Source of the DNA: Glutamicibacter sp. MNS18
Lineage (GTDB): Bacteria; Actinomycetota; Actinomycetes; Actinomycetales; Micrococcaceae
Length of the DNA: 64,000 bases
Assembly: GCF_026107515.2 (NCBI RefSeq)
Contig: NZ_JAPCHW010000016.1
Location: 1 to 64,000, forward strand
Reading direction: 5' to 3'
Under the pieces are notes generated by a model. The model was not told where the DNA came from, did not search any database, and saw only the letters and a list, made by a program, of their open reading frames with translations. Every line of letters starts with the position of its first letter. Position 1 is the stretch's first letter. A program made the translations under genes and the position numbers. Of this stretch, positions 1 to 10,387 are shown in pieces.

Positions 1-108
1 TTTTGGTGTGAGAGGCCCCCAGCTAGACCACTGGGTTGATAGGCAGGATGTGGAAGCAAGGACTGAAGACTTGTGTAGCTGACCTGTACTAATAGGCCGA
101 TGACTTAT
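1..108 (+). rRNA. rrl: 23S ribosomal RNA, 3' end (partial)
   Basis: The sequence shows the conserved 23S tail, including the segment reading acctgtactaataggccgat just before the end. Only the last hundred or so bases are inside the window, so the gene is truncated by the left edge. The exact 3' end is judged from the usual end point after this segment and may be off by several bases. The orientation agrees with the 5S gene downstream. Confidence 0.9.
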
Positions 109-327
109 CAACACACAACGAAACCACCCCCTTTTGTGTGGGGTGTGTCAGCAATGTTTTGGTGTTCGCGTTCACTATACGGTTACGAGGCAACAACCCT
201 TGTGCACCACATGCCGGGTACCCGATGATGTCGGGTGGTTGGTGTGGGGCGCGGGTTGGGGCATATGTGGTGCGTGCCGGGGGTTTACCGGTGGGCACAC
301 GTCAAGGATTTGTGTTGTTTCAAGGCT
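109..327 (+). other. 23S-5S internal transcribed spacer
   Basis: This stretch of about 220 bases joins the 23S tail to the 5S gene and has no tRNA or credible coding region. It is GT-rich, with runs such as gttggtgtggggcgcgggtt. It is expected to be removed by rRNA processing. Confidence 0.7.
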
Positions 328-445
328 GTTACGGCGGTCATAGCGTGGGGGAAACGCCCGGTCCCATACCGAACCCGGAAGCTAAGGCCCATTGCGCCGA
401 TGGTACTGCACTCGTGAGGGTGTGGGAGAGTAGGTCACCGCCGGA
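328..445 (+). rRNA. rrf: 5S ribosomal RNA
   Basis: The start gttacggcggtcatagcg and the end gagtaggtcaccgccggac pair to form the 5S terminal helix (tacggcggt with accgccg). The conserved internal block cccataccgaacccggaag is present. The length of about 118 bases is normal for an actinobacterial 5S rRNA. It is the last gene of the rRNA operon. Confidence 0.95.
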
Positions 446-471
446 CTTAACTTATGTTGGTAGAGTGGTTT

Positions 472-501
472 GAGGCCCTGACACCGTGGTGTCGGGGCCT
501 C
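472..501 (+). terminator. rRNA operon terminator hairpin
   Basis: The arms gaggccctgacacc and ggtgtcggggcctc pair over 14 positions with one G-T wobble and a tiny loop, about 26 bases after the 5S gene. There is no strong T run, which is common in high-GC actinobacteria. A smaller hairpin at 513-532 (ccccgca with tgcgggg) follows and may act in tandem. Confidence 0.75.
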
Positions 502-755
502 ACCCATTTAACCCCCGCACTTTATTGCGGGGCGCACCACGGGGCTCGGGTCCAGGGGCCGTCTTGCCCTGTGGACTACGGCTGAGGATCTGCCCACACT
601 TTCCCGATTTTCAAGGCCGCTGCGGTAATACTCGCCTAGACTTATAGGGAGCTTCCGCGCGTGAGCGCGAAATAAATAGTTAATAGTGAAGTGTCTCGGA
701 TGTCGAGCACGAAGGTTGCGGTGAATATACAGGGCCGCTGAAAGGAACACTTTTC

Positions 756-2900
756 ATGTCTAATGAATTCCGCCGTAACTCAGATGGAGATCGTGACAAC
801 TCGCGAAACTCTGGCCCGCGTCGTAATGACGACACTCGCGGCAGCTTCCGCCGTGATGGCGATAAGAAGGATAACTCCCGCCGCAACGATGACAACCGTG
901 GTGGGTACCGTGGGGACCGCGACAACAATCGTGGCGATTTCCGTCGTGATGGCGACAACCGTGGTGGGTACCGTGGGGATCGTGACAGCAACCGTGGTGG
1001 CTTCCGCCGTGACGGCGATAAGAAGGACTTCCGCCGCAACGATGACAACCGTGGCGGGTACCGCGGGGACCGCGACAACAACCGTGGCGAGTTCCGCCGC
1101 GATGGTGACAAGCGTGATAACTTCCGCCGCAACGATGACAACCGCGGTGGCTACCGCGGGGACCGTGACAACAACCGTGGTGACTTCCGCCGTAACGATG
1201 ACAACCGCGGTGGCTACCGTGGGGACCGTGACAACAACCGTGGTGACTTCCGCCGTAACGATGACAACCGCGGTGGCTACCGTGGGGACCGTGACAACAG
1301 CCGTGGCGAGTTCCGCCGTGACGGTGACAAGCGTGATAATTTCCGCCGCAACGATGACAACCGCGGCGGGTACCGCGGGGACCGTGACAACAACCGTGGC
1401 GAGTTCCGCCGTGACGGCGATAAGAAGGACTTCCGCCGTAACGATGACAGCCGTGGCGGGTACCGTGGGGACCGCGACAACAACCGTGGCGAGTTCCGCC
1501 GTGACGGCGATAAGAAGGACTTCCGCCGTAACGATGACAACCGCGGTGCCTACCGTGGGGACCGCGACAACAACCGTGGCGAATTCCGCCGTGACGGCGA
1601 TAAGAAGGACTTCCGCCGTAACGATGACAACCGTGGTGGCTACCGCGGGGACCGCGACAACAACCGTGGCGAGTTCCGACGTAACGATGACAAGCGCGCC
1701 AACTTCCGCCGCAACGATGACAACCGTGGCGGGTACCGCGGGGACCGCGACAACAACCGTGGTGACTTCCGACGTAACGATGACAAGCGCGCCAACTTCC
1801 GTGGTAGCGATGAGAAGCGCGGCAATCGCGAAGAACGACGGGGCAATCCCCGTCGTGACAATGACGCACGTGATTCCAACCAGGCACCCCGTAGCCACAA
1901 TCCGGGTGATCTGCGCATCTCCAACCGCCCGGACCGTAACGCCTCGCCCGATATTGACGAGGACGTCACAGGCAAGGAACTGGACAAGGTCGCGCGTGCG
2001 CAGCTGCGCTACCTGGAAGAACGAAGCCAGAGCTGGGTTGCCAAGCACCTTGTGATGGCCGGTCGCCTGCTTGAGGATGATCCGGAGCTGGCTTACGAGC
2101 ACACCCTGGCTGCCTCCCGTCGTGGCGGTCGCGTGGCCGTGGTCCGTGAAGCCGTGGGTATCGCTGCCTACCATGCCGGCAAGTTCGCCGACTCCTTGCG
2201 CGAACTACGCACCCACCGCCGTATCAGCGGCTCGGATTACAACCTGCCATTGATCGCCGACTCGTTGCGTGGACTGGGTCGCGCCGAGAAAGCCATCGAG
2301 CTGGCTCACAGCGACGAATGCGCAGAGCTGGACATTGCGGTCAAGGTGGAAATGCACATCGTGGCCGCCGGCGCCTATGCTGATCTGGGCCAGATCGACA
2401 AGGCCTTGGCCGAGCTCGAAGCCCTGCCGCAGCTGGACTTCAACCGTGCCTTCAAATTCACCCCGCGCCTGTTCAGCGCATACTCCGACCTGTTGCTTGA
2501 GTCGGGACGCGATGAGGAAGCGCAGCGCTGGCGCAAGCAGATCTCCGTCGCCGAACGGGCGTTGGGCATTGAGGACGAGAACGATGATTCCTTTATCTAC
2601 GATCTGGCACCTGAACTGGACGAAGAAGCAGAACATCCCCGTGCCAAGGACCTGATGGATCCGGCATCCGAAGCGGATGAGGAGTCCGCGGACTCAGCCC
2701 TGGCTGCCGCTGAGGATGACCTCAGCGTTGTTTCCGAAGCCCGGGATGAGGATCCGGAACTCGCCGACGACCAGCAGGATCTGTCCGAGCCCCAGGGCGA
2801 CGAGGACGACGAGGACGATGAGGACACCCCTGAATCAGAATTGGGTCGCGAGAACGAGGAACTCGACATCGAGGAATTCGACACCGAGGACCGTAAGTAG
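756..2900 (+). CDS. Arg/Asp-rich tandem-repeat protein with TPR-like domain and acidic tail
   Basis: Function unknown. Seen: a 714-residue protein in three parts. Residues about 1-370 are a low-complexity region built of Arg, Asp, Asn and Gly, with 11 copies of a YRGDRDNxRG core. Residues about 400-610 are a helical region like tetratricopeptide repeats. The last 70 or so residues are Asp/Glu-rich. The ATG is preceded by gaaagga at a normal distance. No signal peptide or membrane segment is seen. Known: actinobacteria usually carry a TPR-like protein here, upstream of the HAD phosphatase and tlyA (Rv1691 in M. tuberculosis). Inferred: a cytoplasmic scaffold that may bind RNA or form condensates through the alternating-charge repeats. 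The position just after an rRNA operon and before the rRNA methylase tlyA is suggestive only. Confidence 0.85.
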   Translation: MSNEFRRNSDGDRDNSRNSGPRRNDDTRGSFRRDGDKKDNSRRNDDNRGGYRGDRDNNRGDFRRDGDNRGGYRGDRDSNRGGFRRDGDKKDFRRNDDNRGGYRGDRDNNRGEFRRDGDKRDNFRRNDDNRGGYRGDRDNNRGDFRRNDDNRGGYRGDRDNNRGDFRRNDDNRGGYRGDRDNSRGEFRRDGDKRDNFRRNDDNRGGYRGDRDNNRGEFRRDGDKKDFRRNDDSRGGYRGDRDNNRGEFRRDGDKKDFRRNDDNRGAYRGDRDNNRGEFRRDGDKKDFRRNDDNRGGYRGDRDNNRGEFRRNDDKRANFRRNDDNRGGYRGDRDNNRGDFRRNDDKRANFRGSDEKRGNREERRGNPRRDNDARDSNQAPRSHNPGDLRISNRPDRNASPDIDEDVTGKELDKVARAQLRYLEERSQSWVAKHLVMAGRLLEDDPELAYEHTLAASRRGGRVAVVREAVGIAAYHAGKFADSLRELRTHRRISGSDYNLPLIADSLRGLGRAEKAIELAHSDECAELDIAVKVEMHIVAAGAYADLGQIDKALAELEALPQLDFNRAFKFTPRLFSAYSDLLLESGRDEEAQRWRKQISVAERALGIEDENDDSFIYDLAPELDEEAEHPRAKDLMDPASEADEESADSALAAAEDDLSVVSEARDEDPELADDQQDLSEPQGDEDDEDDEDTPESELGRENEELDIEEFDTEDRK
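870..1800 (+). repeat. intragenic tandem repeat, 63- and about 90-base units
   Basis: Within the preceding gene, units of 63 bases (21 codons, ttccgccgtaacgatgacaa onward) alternate with units of about 90-93 bases that carry an extra RRDGDKKD or RRDGDKRDN block. Eleven copies of the YRGDRD core are present. Differences between copies are mostly silent third-base changes plus a few conservative ones (DNN/DNS/DSN, GGY/GAY). This indicates selection on the protein and an array able to expand or contract by slippage or recombination. Confidence 0.95.
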
Positions 2901-2915
2901 GGTATAGGTAGTCTC

Positions 2916-3926
2916 ATGCTGATCTCCGGTTTCGATTCGGTACTTTCAGACCTGGACGGGGTGGTGTATGCCGGCCCCAACGCGATCGAAGGTGCTGTCG
3001 CGGGACTGAACGCCTTGGCGGAGGTGCAGGTCTCGCTGGCCTTCATCACCAACAACGCGGGCAGATCCCCGATGGCGGTTGCCGCGCATTTACGCCAGCT
3101 AGGGGTGAACACCAACGCGGAGCACGTCTTCGGCTCCGCCGACGCGGGAGCCGAAATGCTTGCCCGGGAATTGAACCCGGGGAGCAAGGTTCTCGTTGTG
3201 GGATCCCCGTACTTGCGTGAATGCGTGGCCGTGCGCGGACTTGAAGTCGTTGAATCTCACCGGGATCATCCCGTGGCGGTGGTGCAGGGGTTCTACCCCG
3301 AAGTGTCGTGGAACGACCTGGCCGAGGCCAGTTATGCCATTGCCGCCGGGGCCCGTTGGGTGGCCACCAATACCGATCTGACCATTCCACGAGCCGAAGG
3401 AATTGCCCCAGGCAATGGCTCATTGGTTAACTCCGTGCGTGCCGCCACCGGCGTTGAACCCCGGATCGCGGGCAAGCCGCAGTCCTATCTGTTCCGCCGT
3501 GCGGCTGAACGCCTGGACTCGAGCAAACCCCTGGTCGTGGGGGACCGGCTGGACACCGATATCCTCGGGGCCAACCGGGCCGGCTACAGCAGCGCACTGG
3601 TCCTCACCGGGGTGGATACCGCACGGACCGCGCTGGGTGCGCCGGCCGACCAACGGCCCAGCTATATCATCCAGTCGCTGGACGACTTCTACCGCCCGTA
3701 TCCCACCACCGAGGTGCTCGGGTACGGTGTGCGGATCGGGGATGCCGTCGCCAGCGTGAACGATGAGGGGATCCGGATCTCGGGGAACGAAACGGACCTG
3801 AACGGTTGGCGCGCCGCCTGCCACGCCTGGTGGCTGGCACACCCACGGCAAAGCGAACACCGTATTCCTCCTTTCGAGTTCACAGCCCGCGGTCTCGATG
3901 ACCTGCAGCGCACACTGAGGAGCTGA
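2916..3926 (+). CDS. HAD-superfamily class IIA hydrolase (NagD-like phosphatase)
   Basis: A probable cytoplasmic phosphatase acting on a small sugar phosphate or nucleotide; the substrate is not deducible. Seen: the nucleophile motif DLDGVVY at residues 12-18 with both catalytic Asp, the second motif FITNN near residue 46, and the late acidic motif GDRLDTDILGANRAG near residue 209. The spacing, with a large cap between motifs 2 and 3, fits class IIA (NagD / phosphoglycolate phosphatase-like). At 336 residues it is slightly longer than usual because of a C-terminal extension of about 80 residues. The gene begins 15 bases after the repeat protein and ends 2 bases before the next gene, so it belongs to the same operon leading to tlyA-nadK-recN. 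The same order is known in mycobacteria (Rv1692). Confidence 0.85.
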   Translation: MLISGFDSVLSDLDGVVYAGPNAIEGAVAGLNALAEVQVSLAFITNNAGRSPMAVAAHLRQLGVNTNAEHVFGSADAGAEMLARELNPGSKVLVVGSPYLRECVAVRGLEVVESHRDHPVAVVQGFYPEVSWNDLAEASYAIAAGARWVATNTDLTIPRAEGIAPGNGSLVNSVRAATGVEPRIAGKPQSYLFRRAAERLDSSKPLVVGDRLDTDILGANRAGYSSALVLTGVDTARTALGAPADQRPSYIIQSLDDFYRPYPTTEVLGYGVRIGDAVASVNDEGIRISGNETDLNGWRAACHAWWLAHPRQSEHRIPPFEFTARGLDDLQRTLRS

Positions 3927-3928
3927 AC

Positions 3929-4123
3929 GTGAATCCTTCCCCCAATCCACGGCCTGCGGCCCCGGTATCCGGCGGCATCGCTCCACTGGTCACCGACGAG
4001 GTCGTTGATGACCAGTTGCAGGCACTGGCCTCCGTGGACATCTCGGAACACGGCGAGATCTACGAACAGTTGCTGTCCGGGCTGCAACATGACCTGAACC
4101 AGACCGGACGCGGCGGCCAATGA
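3929..4123 (+). CDS. small conserved hypothetical protein upstream of tlyA
   Basis: Unknown function. Seen: 64 residues, GTG start with gagga six to ten bases upstream, Pro-rich N-terminus followed by an acidic amphipathic helix region (residues 22-60). There is no membrane segment and no cysteine. It lies 2 bases after the HAD gene, and its stop overlaps the tlyA start (ATGA), so translation is coupled. A small protein at this place is also known in mycobacteria (Rv1693), which supports it as a real gene. Confidence 0.75.
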   Translation: MNPSPNPRPAAPVSGGIAPLVTDEVVDDQLQALASVDISEHGEIYEQLLSGLQHDLNQTGRGGQ

Positions 4124-4914
4124 ACCGGACCGATCAGGAACTGGTTTCCCGTTCGCTGGCCCGGTCCCGTACCGATGCGGCCCGGCTGATTGCTGCCGGA
4201 CGTGTGCTGTTGGACGGCGTGGTGGTCACCAAGGCCTCCAAGAAGGTGGAATCGCATAACGACCTGCAGGTGCTGGCCAGTGAGCTGCAGGAATATGCCA
4301 GCCGCGCCGGCCACAAGCTGGCCGGGGCACTGGACCTGTTCGGCGATGTCCGCCCCGACGGGTTGCGTTGCCTGGACGCCGGGGCTTCCACCGGAGGGTT
4401 TACCGACGTGCTGTTGCGCCGTGGTGCGGCACATGTCGTCGCGGTTGATGTCGGACACGATCAGCTGGTGGATGAAATCCGCCATGATCCCCGTGTGACG
4501 GTCCATGAGGGGATGAATGTTCGCTACCTGGTCCCCGAGGATATCGGGGGAGAAGTCGACTTGGTGGTAGCTGACCTGTCCTTCATCTCGCTCCGGCTGG
4601 TCATGCAGCCCCTGGCCGGCGCGACATGCCCGGGCGGTACCCTGTTGCTGATGGTCAAACCCCAGTTCGAGGTGGGACGTGAGCACCTGGGAAAAACCGG
4701 GGTTGTCACCTCTCCGGGGCTGCGCCGCGACTCCGTGGAAAACGTGGTGGCCAGCGCGTATGCGGCTGGACTCGAACTGGCTGGTCTGGCCCGCAGCCCG
4801 TTGCCGGGACAAGACGGCAATATCGAGTTCTTCCTGCGCCTGGCCAAGCCGCAAGCCGCCGATCCACAATCGGCCCCCGATGCCCTGATGTTGGATCGGG
4901 TTGACTATTCTTAG
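4120..4914 (+). CDS. tlyA: 16S/23S rRNA 2'-O-methyltransferase TlyA
   Basis: Transfers a methyl group from S-adenosylmethionine to ribose 2'-OH of specific rRNA cytidines; in mycobacteria loss gives capreomycin resistance. Seen: an N-terminal S4 RNA-binding domain (SLARSRTDAARLI, residues 11-23, to about 60), then the FtsJ-like Rossmann domain with the SAM motif DAGASTGGFTDVLL near residue 86. The catalytic-type residues lie in GHKLAGAL, VADLSF and LMVKPQFEVGRE. At 264 residues it has normal length. The start codon overlaps the preceding stop. The hypothetical, tlyA, nadK and recN genes run in the same direction. The hemolysin name given to some homologues is historical. Confidence 0.95.
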   Translation: MNRTDQELVSRSLARSRTDAARLIAAGRVLLDGVVVTKASKKVESHNDLQVLASELQEYASRAGHKLAGALDLFGDVRPDGLRCLDAGASTGGFTDVLLRRGAAHVVAVDVGHDQLVDEIRHDPRVTVHEGMNVRYLVPEDIGGEVDLVVADLSFISLRLVMQPLAGATCPGGTLLLMVKPQFEVGREHLGKTGVVTSPGLRRDSVENVVASAYAAGLELAGLARSPLPGQDGNIEFFLRLAKPQAADPQSAPDALMLDRVDYS

Positions 4915-4977
4915 AAGGTAAAGGCGAGGCAGCCGAGGAACCGGCGGCCCGCATGATTACCGAGCCTGAGGGGGCCA

Positions 4978-6009
4978 TTGACCTTGCGCCGCATCCTAGT
5001 TTTCACCCATACGGGTCGGAAGGACGCGATTGCCGCGGCAATTGAAACCTGTCATCAGTTCACTCGTGCCGGCATCTTGCCGGTCATGCGGAAGCAGGAC
5101 CAACAGGCAGTGATCGGCGCCAACGGTGATGATTACCTTCATGTGGAGATCCTCGGTGAGGACTGCACCATGGCGGACATCGACCTCGGCGTGGTCCTCG
5201 GCGGCGATGGCTCGGTGCTGCATGCCGCCGAGCAGGTCCGTGACGCGGACATCCCCCTGGTGGGTGTCAACCTGGGACACGTGGGCTTCTTGGCCGAAAG
5301 CGAACGGACCGAACTGGCAAACTCGGTCGAACAGCTGGTGGCCCACAACTACTCGGTAGAAGAGCGCATGGCCATCGAGGTCAAGGTCTGGCTGGACAAC
5401 ATCTGTCTGGCCGAAACCTGGGCCCTGAATGAGGCTGCAGTGGAAAAGGCCAATCGCGAACGAATGGTCGAGGTGGTTATCGAGGTCGACGGCCGGCCAA
5501 TTTCCACATTCGGCTGTGACGGGGTGGTGATGGCTACCCCCACAGGTTCCACCGCCTACGCCTTTTCCGCCGGCGGTCCAGTGGTCTGGCCGGAAGTCGC
5601 GGCACTGATCATGGTGCCGATCAGCGCGCACGCCCTGTTCGCCAAGCCTTTGGTGATTTCACCGAACTCCACGATGGCGGTGGAAACCCTGACCCGTACC
5701 GATGCCGAAGCGGTGCTCTGGTGCGATGGGCGGCGCACCATCGACCTGCCGCCCGGTGCCCGTGTCGAGGTCACCCGCAGTGACAAGCCGGTGAAACTTG
5801 CCCGGCTGAACACCACGCCGTTCTCCGAACGGTTGGTCAACAAGTTCGAATTGCCGATCCAGGGCTGGCGTGGTCCGGCCAGGGAGTCGGATCGACGTCC
5901 CGCCACGACCGCCTTGCCCGTGATTAACGCGGGAGTGAAAACGGTGGAGCCGCATAACAAGGATGAACCGGGCATCCCGATGGTCGCGCGGGACGAGACG
6001 CAGAACTAG
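4978..6009 (+). CDS. nadK: NAD kinase
   Basis: Phosphorylates NAD to NADP in the cytoplasm, using ATP or polyphosphate in actinobacteria. Seen: the signature GGDGS near residue 75 (VVLGGDGSVLHAAEQ), the NE motif in WALNEAAVEKANRERM, and TPTGSTAYAFSAGGPVVWP in the C-terminal beta domain. The start is a TTG with gaggggg 4-10 bases upstream, a strong ribosome site that decides in favour of this codon; a second TTG two codons later is less well spaced. At 343 residues it carries a C-terminal tail of about 40 residues beyond the core, rich in charged residues and without a motif. It sits between tlyA and recN as in mycobacteria. Confidence 0.95.
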   Translation: MTLRRILVFTHTGRKDAIAAAIETCHQFTRAGILPVMRKQDQQAVIGANGDDYLHVEILGEDCTMADIDLGVVLGGDGSVLHAAEQVRDADIPLVGVNLGHVGFLAESERTELANSVEQLVAHNYSVEERMAIEVKVWLDNICLAETWALNEAAVEKANRERMVEVVIEVDGRPISTFGCDGVVMATPTGSTAYAFSAGGPVVWPEVAALIMVPISAHALFAKPLVISPNSTMAVETLTRTDAEAVLWCDGRRTIDLPPGARVEVTRSDKPVKLARLNTTPFSERLVNKFELPIQGWRGPARESDRRPATTALPVINAGVKTVEPHNKDEPGIPMVARDETQN

Positions 6010-6020
6010 ACGAACCTGAT

Positions 6021-6036
6021 TCGAATACGTGTACTA
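6021..6036 (+). promoter_or_regulatory. candidate LexA (SOS) box upstream of recN
   Basis: The sequence TCGAATACGTGTACTA matches the actinobacterial SOS box TCGAAC-N4-GTTCGA at 9 of 12 fixed positions; the first half is nearly perfect and the second half is degenerate. It lies in the short nadK-recN gap, 60 bases before recN, a gene of the LexA regulon in many bacteria. The match is too weak to be certain. Confidence 0.4.
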
Positions 6037-6096
6037 TTACTTGAGTAGGATAGGCAAAGGTCGGGAACGAACTACCTAAAAGACTGGGAGTGCGCG

Positions 6097-7848
6097 ATGC
6101 TTCAGGAAATATCAATCTCCAATCTCGGGGTGATAACCCAGGCCACCCTGCCGCTGGGACCGGGACTGACAGTGGTCACTGGCGAGACCGGTGCCGGCAA
6201 GACCATGGTCATCACCGCAGTCGCGTTGCTGTTGGGTCGTCGCGCAGACGCCGGTGCGGTACGAAGCGGGGCCAAGCATGCCCTGGCCGAAGCCGTGGTG
6301 CATTTGGATCCCGATCATCCCGTACTGGAGGCCGCCAGCCAGGCCGGAGCCTTCATCGAACCGGCAGACGGGCACAGCGAACTGTTGCTCACCCGTTCCC
6401 TGTCGGCCCAGGGCCGCTCCAAGGCCACCATCGGTGGACGCAGCGCACCGGTTGGACTGCTCGGGGAGCTCGGCGCCGATCTGGTAGCCGTGCACGGACA
6501 GTCCGACCAGATCCGGCTCAAGGAGTCCGGGGCGCAACGTGATGCGCTGGATCGTTTCGCCGGTGACGGTTTTTCCCGCACCCTGTCGCGCTATCAGCGC
6601 ACCTACCGGCAATGGCGGGAAGCGACCCGCCAGCTGGCGAGCCTGAAGCAGGATTCGCGGGACCGGATGCGTGAAGCCGAGAACCTGCGTCTGGCATTGG
6701 ACGAAATCGACTCCCTGGATCCACAGCCGGGGGAGGACGAGCAACTGCGCGAGGCGGCCACCAAGCTGGGCAACGTCGAATCCCTGCGCAGTGCCGCAGC
6801 CCAGGCCCGCGGGGTGCTGGACAGCGAGGACTTCGAATCCCCGGGAATCACCACACTGATCGAAACCGCGCGCGGTGTCCTGGCCCAGGCTGGTTCGGAC
6901 GACCCGGCCCTGCAGTCCTTCGCCGACCGTGCGGCAGAACTGGGCATCCTTGCCTCGGAACTATCCAGTGACATCTCCGGCTACCTGGCCGATCTGGACG
7001 AGGAGGGGCCCGAACGGCTGGCGCAGATCGAAGTGCGGCGTGCCGAACTGGGCAAGCTGCTGCGCAAGTACGCCCCGAGTATCGACGAGGTGTTGTCCTG
7101 GGCGCAGAGCTCGCGCTCCCGGCTTGACGAACTGGGCGGGGATGATACGCGCATTGCCGAACTCGAGGAGCAGAGCAGCACGCTCGGCGACGAGGTCGCC
7201 TCGCTGGCCGCGGACCTGACCAAAGCGCGCACCCGGGCTGCCAAGATGCTCGCCAAGCGGGTCAGCGAGGAACTGACCGCGCTGGCGATGCCCGATGCCC
7301 GGTTGGTGGTCGAGGTCAATGAGCTGGATGAACCCGGAGCCTACGGCCAGGACACGATCGCGATGCTCCTGGCACCGCACGCCGGAGCCGCACCGCGGCC
7401 ACTGGGCAAGGGGGCCTCCGGTGGTGAACTCTCGCGCGTGATGCTGGCCATCGAAGTGGTGCTCGCCGCAGTGGACCCGGTGCCGACCTTCGTCTTCGAC
7501 GAAGTGGACCAGGGTGTCGGTGGCAAGGCCGCAGTGGCCATCGGTGAGCGGCTGGCCATGCTGGCCCGCCATGTGCAGGTTATCGTGGTCACCCACCTGC
7601 CCCAGGTGGCCGCCTATGCCGACCGCCATATCCGTGTGATCAAGAACTCGGATGCCGGCGCGCAGTCCGGAAAAGGCTTTACCGCCAGTGACGTGCTGGC
7701 CCTGGACGAGGGCGAACGGGTGCGTGAGCTGGCCCGGATGTTGGCAGGTCAGGAAGAATCCGACACCGCTCAGGCCCATGCCGAGGAGTTGTTGGCCGAT
7801 GCCCAGCAGCTGGTGGATTCACTGGCAAGTACCCCCGTAGGCAAGTAG
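6097..7848 (+). CDS. recN: DNA repair ATPase RecN
   Basis: An SMC-like ATPase that acts early at double-strand breaks and holds DNA ends during RecA-dependent repair. Seen: Walker A GETGAGKT at residues 29-36, a long helical coiled-coil middle rich in Arg, Glu and Ala (about 150-380), the ABC signature GASGGELSRVML near residue 441, and Walker B TFVFDEVDQG near residue 465, followed by the switch segment VTHLPQVAAYAD. At 583 residues it is of full length. The ATG follows gggag with 6-base spacing. A candidate SOS box lies upstream. Confidence 0.96.
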   Translation: MLQEISISNLGVITQATLPLGPGLTVVTGETGAGKTMVITAVALLLGRRADAGAVRSGAKHALAEAVVHLDPDHPVLEAASQAGAFIEPADGHSELLLTRSLSAQGRSKATIGGRSAPVGLLGELGADLVAVHGQSDQIRLKESGAQRDALDRFAGDGFSRTLSRYQRTYRQWREATRQLASLKQDSRDRMREAENLRLALDEIDSLDPQPGEDEQLREAATKLGNVESLRSAAAQARGVLDSEDFESPGITTLIETARGVLAQAGSDDPALQSFADRAAELGILASELSSDISGYLADLDEEGPERLAQIEVRRAELGKLLRKYAPSIDEVLSWAQSSRSRLDELGGDDTRIAELEEQSSTLGDEVASLAADLTKARTRAAKMLAKRVSEELTALAMPDARLVVEVNELDEPGAYGQDTIAMLLAPHAGAAPRPLGKGASGGELSRVMLAIEVVLAAVDPVPTFVFDEVDQGVGGKAAVAIGERLAMLARHVQVIVVTHLPQVAAYADRHIRVIKNSDAGAQSGKGFTASDVLALDEGERVRELARMLAGQEESDTAQAHAEELLADAQQLVDSLASTPVGK

Positions 7849-7930
7849 GACAGCATCTTTTTTGGGCCGGGCCACCGGTGCCGTAGAGTTGCGAAGTGGA
7901 TGGTCAGCTTCTGGAATGGTGATAGGATGA

Positions 7931-9619
<1,689 letters not shown>

Positions 9620-9638
9620 CAGTACCTCCAGACACCAG

Positions 9639-9685
9639 CCATGGGGCCGGTACCACGGCGTTGTGTCGCGGTACCGGCCCCATGG
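9639..9685 (+). terminator. intrinsic terminator, perfect 16-bp stem
   Basis: The arms ccatggggccggtacc (9639-9654) and ggtaccggccccatgg (9670-9685) pair without mismatch around a 15-base loop, 20 bases after pyrG. No T run follows. It separates pyrG from the Nudix gene, whose own ribosome site follows at 9712. Confidence 0.75.
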
Positions 9686-9727
9686 CCGGTTAACATCCGT
9701 ATACCTACGCCCGGAAGGAACGCAGCC

Positions 9728-10375
9728 ATGGAGCAAGGCCTGCACCCCAGTGATGAATTCTCTGAGCGGAGCATCGTCTCCTCGGATACCGTCTACGACG
9801 GGCTGATCTGGAACGTGTTGCATGACGAGGTGGATCTGGCCCCCGGAGGGCCACGCATCACCCGCGACTACGTCTCCCACCCCGGGGCCGTGGCCGTTGT
9901 GGTCCTCGACGAGCATGACCGGGTACTGCTGATCAACCAGTACCGCCACCCCGTGGGCATGACCCTGTGGGAATTGCCTGCTGGACTGCTGGATGTCGCC
10001 GGGGAGGAACCGCTGGCGGCGGCGCAACGCGAACTATGGGAAGAAGCGGACCGGACCGCCGGCAACTGGGCCGTATTGACCGATTTCTTCCTGTCCCCGG
10101 GATCATCCTCCGAGGCCATGCGCATCTTCCTGGCGCGCGATAGCCGCCTCGTCCCCGAGGCCGAACGCCACCAGCGGACCGAGGAGGAAGCGGAAATGCG
10201 CTATTCCTGGGTGCCATTGGACGAAGCACTCAGCGCCGTCCTCGGCGGGCGGATCCACAACCCGTCGGCCGTGGTGGGGATCCTGGCCACCCATGCAGCC
10301 CGCGCCCAGGGATACACCCAGCTTCGCGATGCACGGGTGCCATTCGAGGCCCACCCGGGTTTGCGTTCGCGCTAG
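9728..10375 (+). CDS. Nudix hydrolase, ADP-ribose pyrophosphatase type
   Basis: Probably cleaves ADP-ribose or a related nucleoside diphosphate sugar. Seen: a 215-residue protein with the Nudix helix PAGLLDVAGEEPLAAAQREL followed by WEEAD. The last glycine of the usual box is replaced, as in some ADP-ribose enzymes, but the metal-binding RE..EE core is intact. The upstream part (WNVLHDEVDL, ALINQYRH-like LLINQYRHPVG) resembles NudF. The start is the ATG preceded by aggaa with 8-base spacing; an in-frame codon further upstream would begin inside the terminator hairpin and is rejected. The gene between pyrG and xerD in M. tuberculosis, Rv1700, is an ADP-ribose pyrophosphatase, which supports this call. 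Confidence 0.88.
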   Translation: MEQGLHPSDEFSERSIVSSDTVYDGLIWNVLHDEVDLAPGGPRITRDYVSHPGAVAVVVLDEHDRVLLINQYRHPVGMTLWELPAGLLDVAGEEPLAAAQRELWEEADRTAGNWAVLTDFFLSPGSSSEAMRIFLARDSRLVPEAERHQRTEEEAEMRYSWVPLDEALSAVLGGRIHNPSAVVGILATHAARAQGYTQLRDARVPFEAHPGLRSR

Positions 10376-10387
10376 GACCTGTCAACG

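Noticed and set aside
870-1800. Regular repeats that could be taken for a CRISPR array
   Set aside because: Units are 63 or about 90 bases, all in frame, without unique spacers, and lie inside an intact gene.
760-2174. Long antisense and +1 frames (up to 464 codons) rich in His/Gly/Cys or Val/Thr/Ala
   Set aside because: They are shadows created by the repetitive Arg-Asp codons of the real gene and have no start signals.
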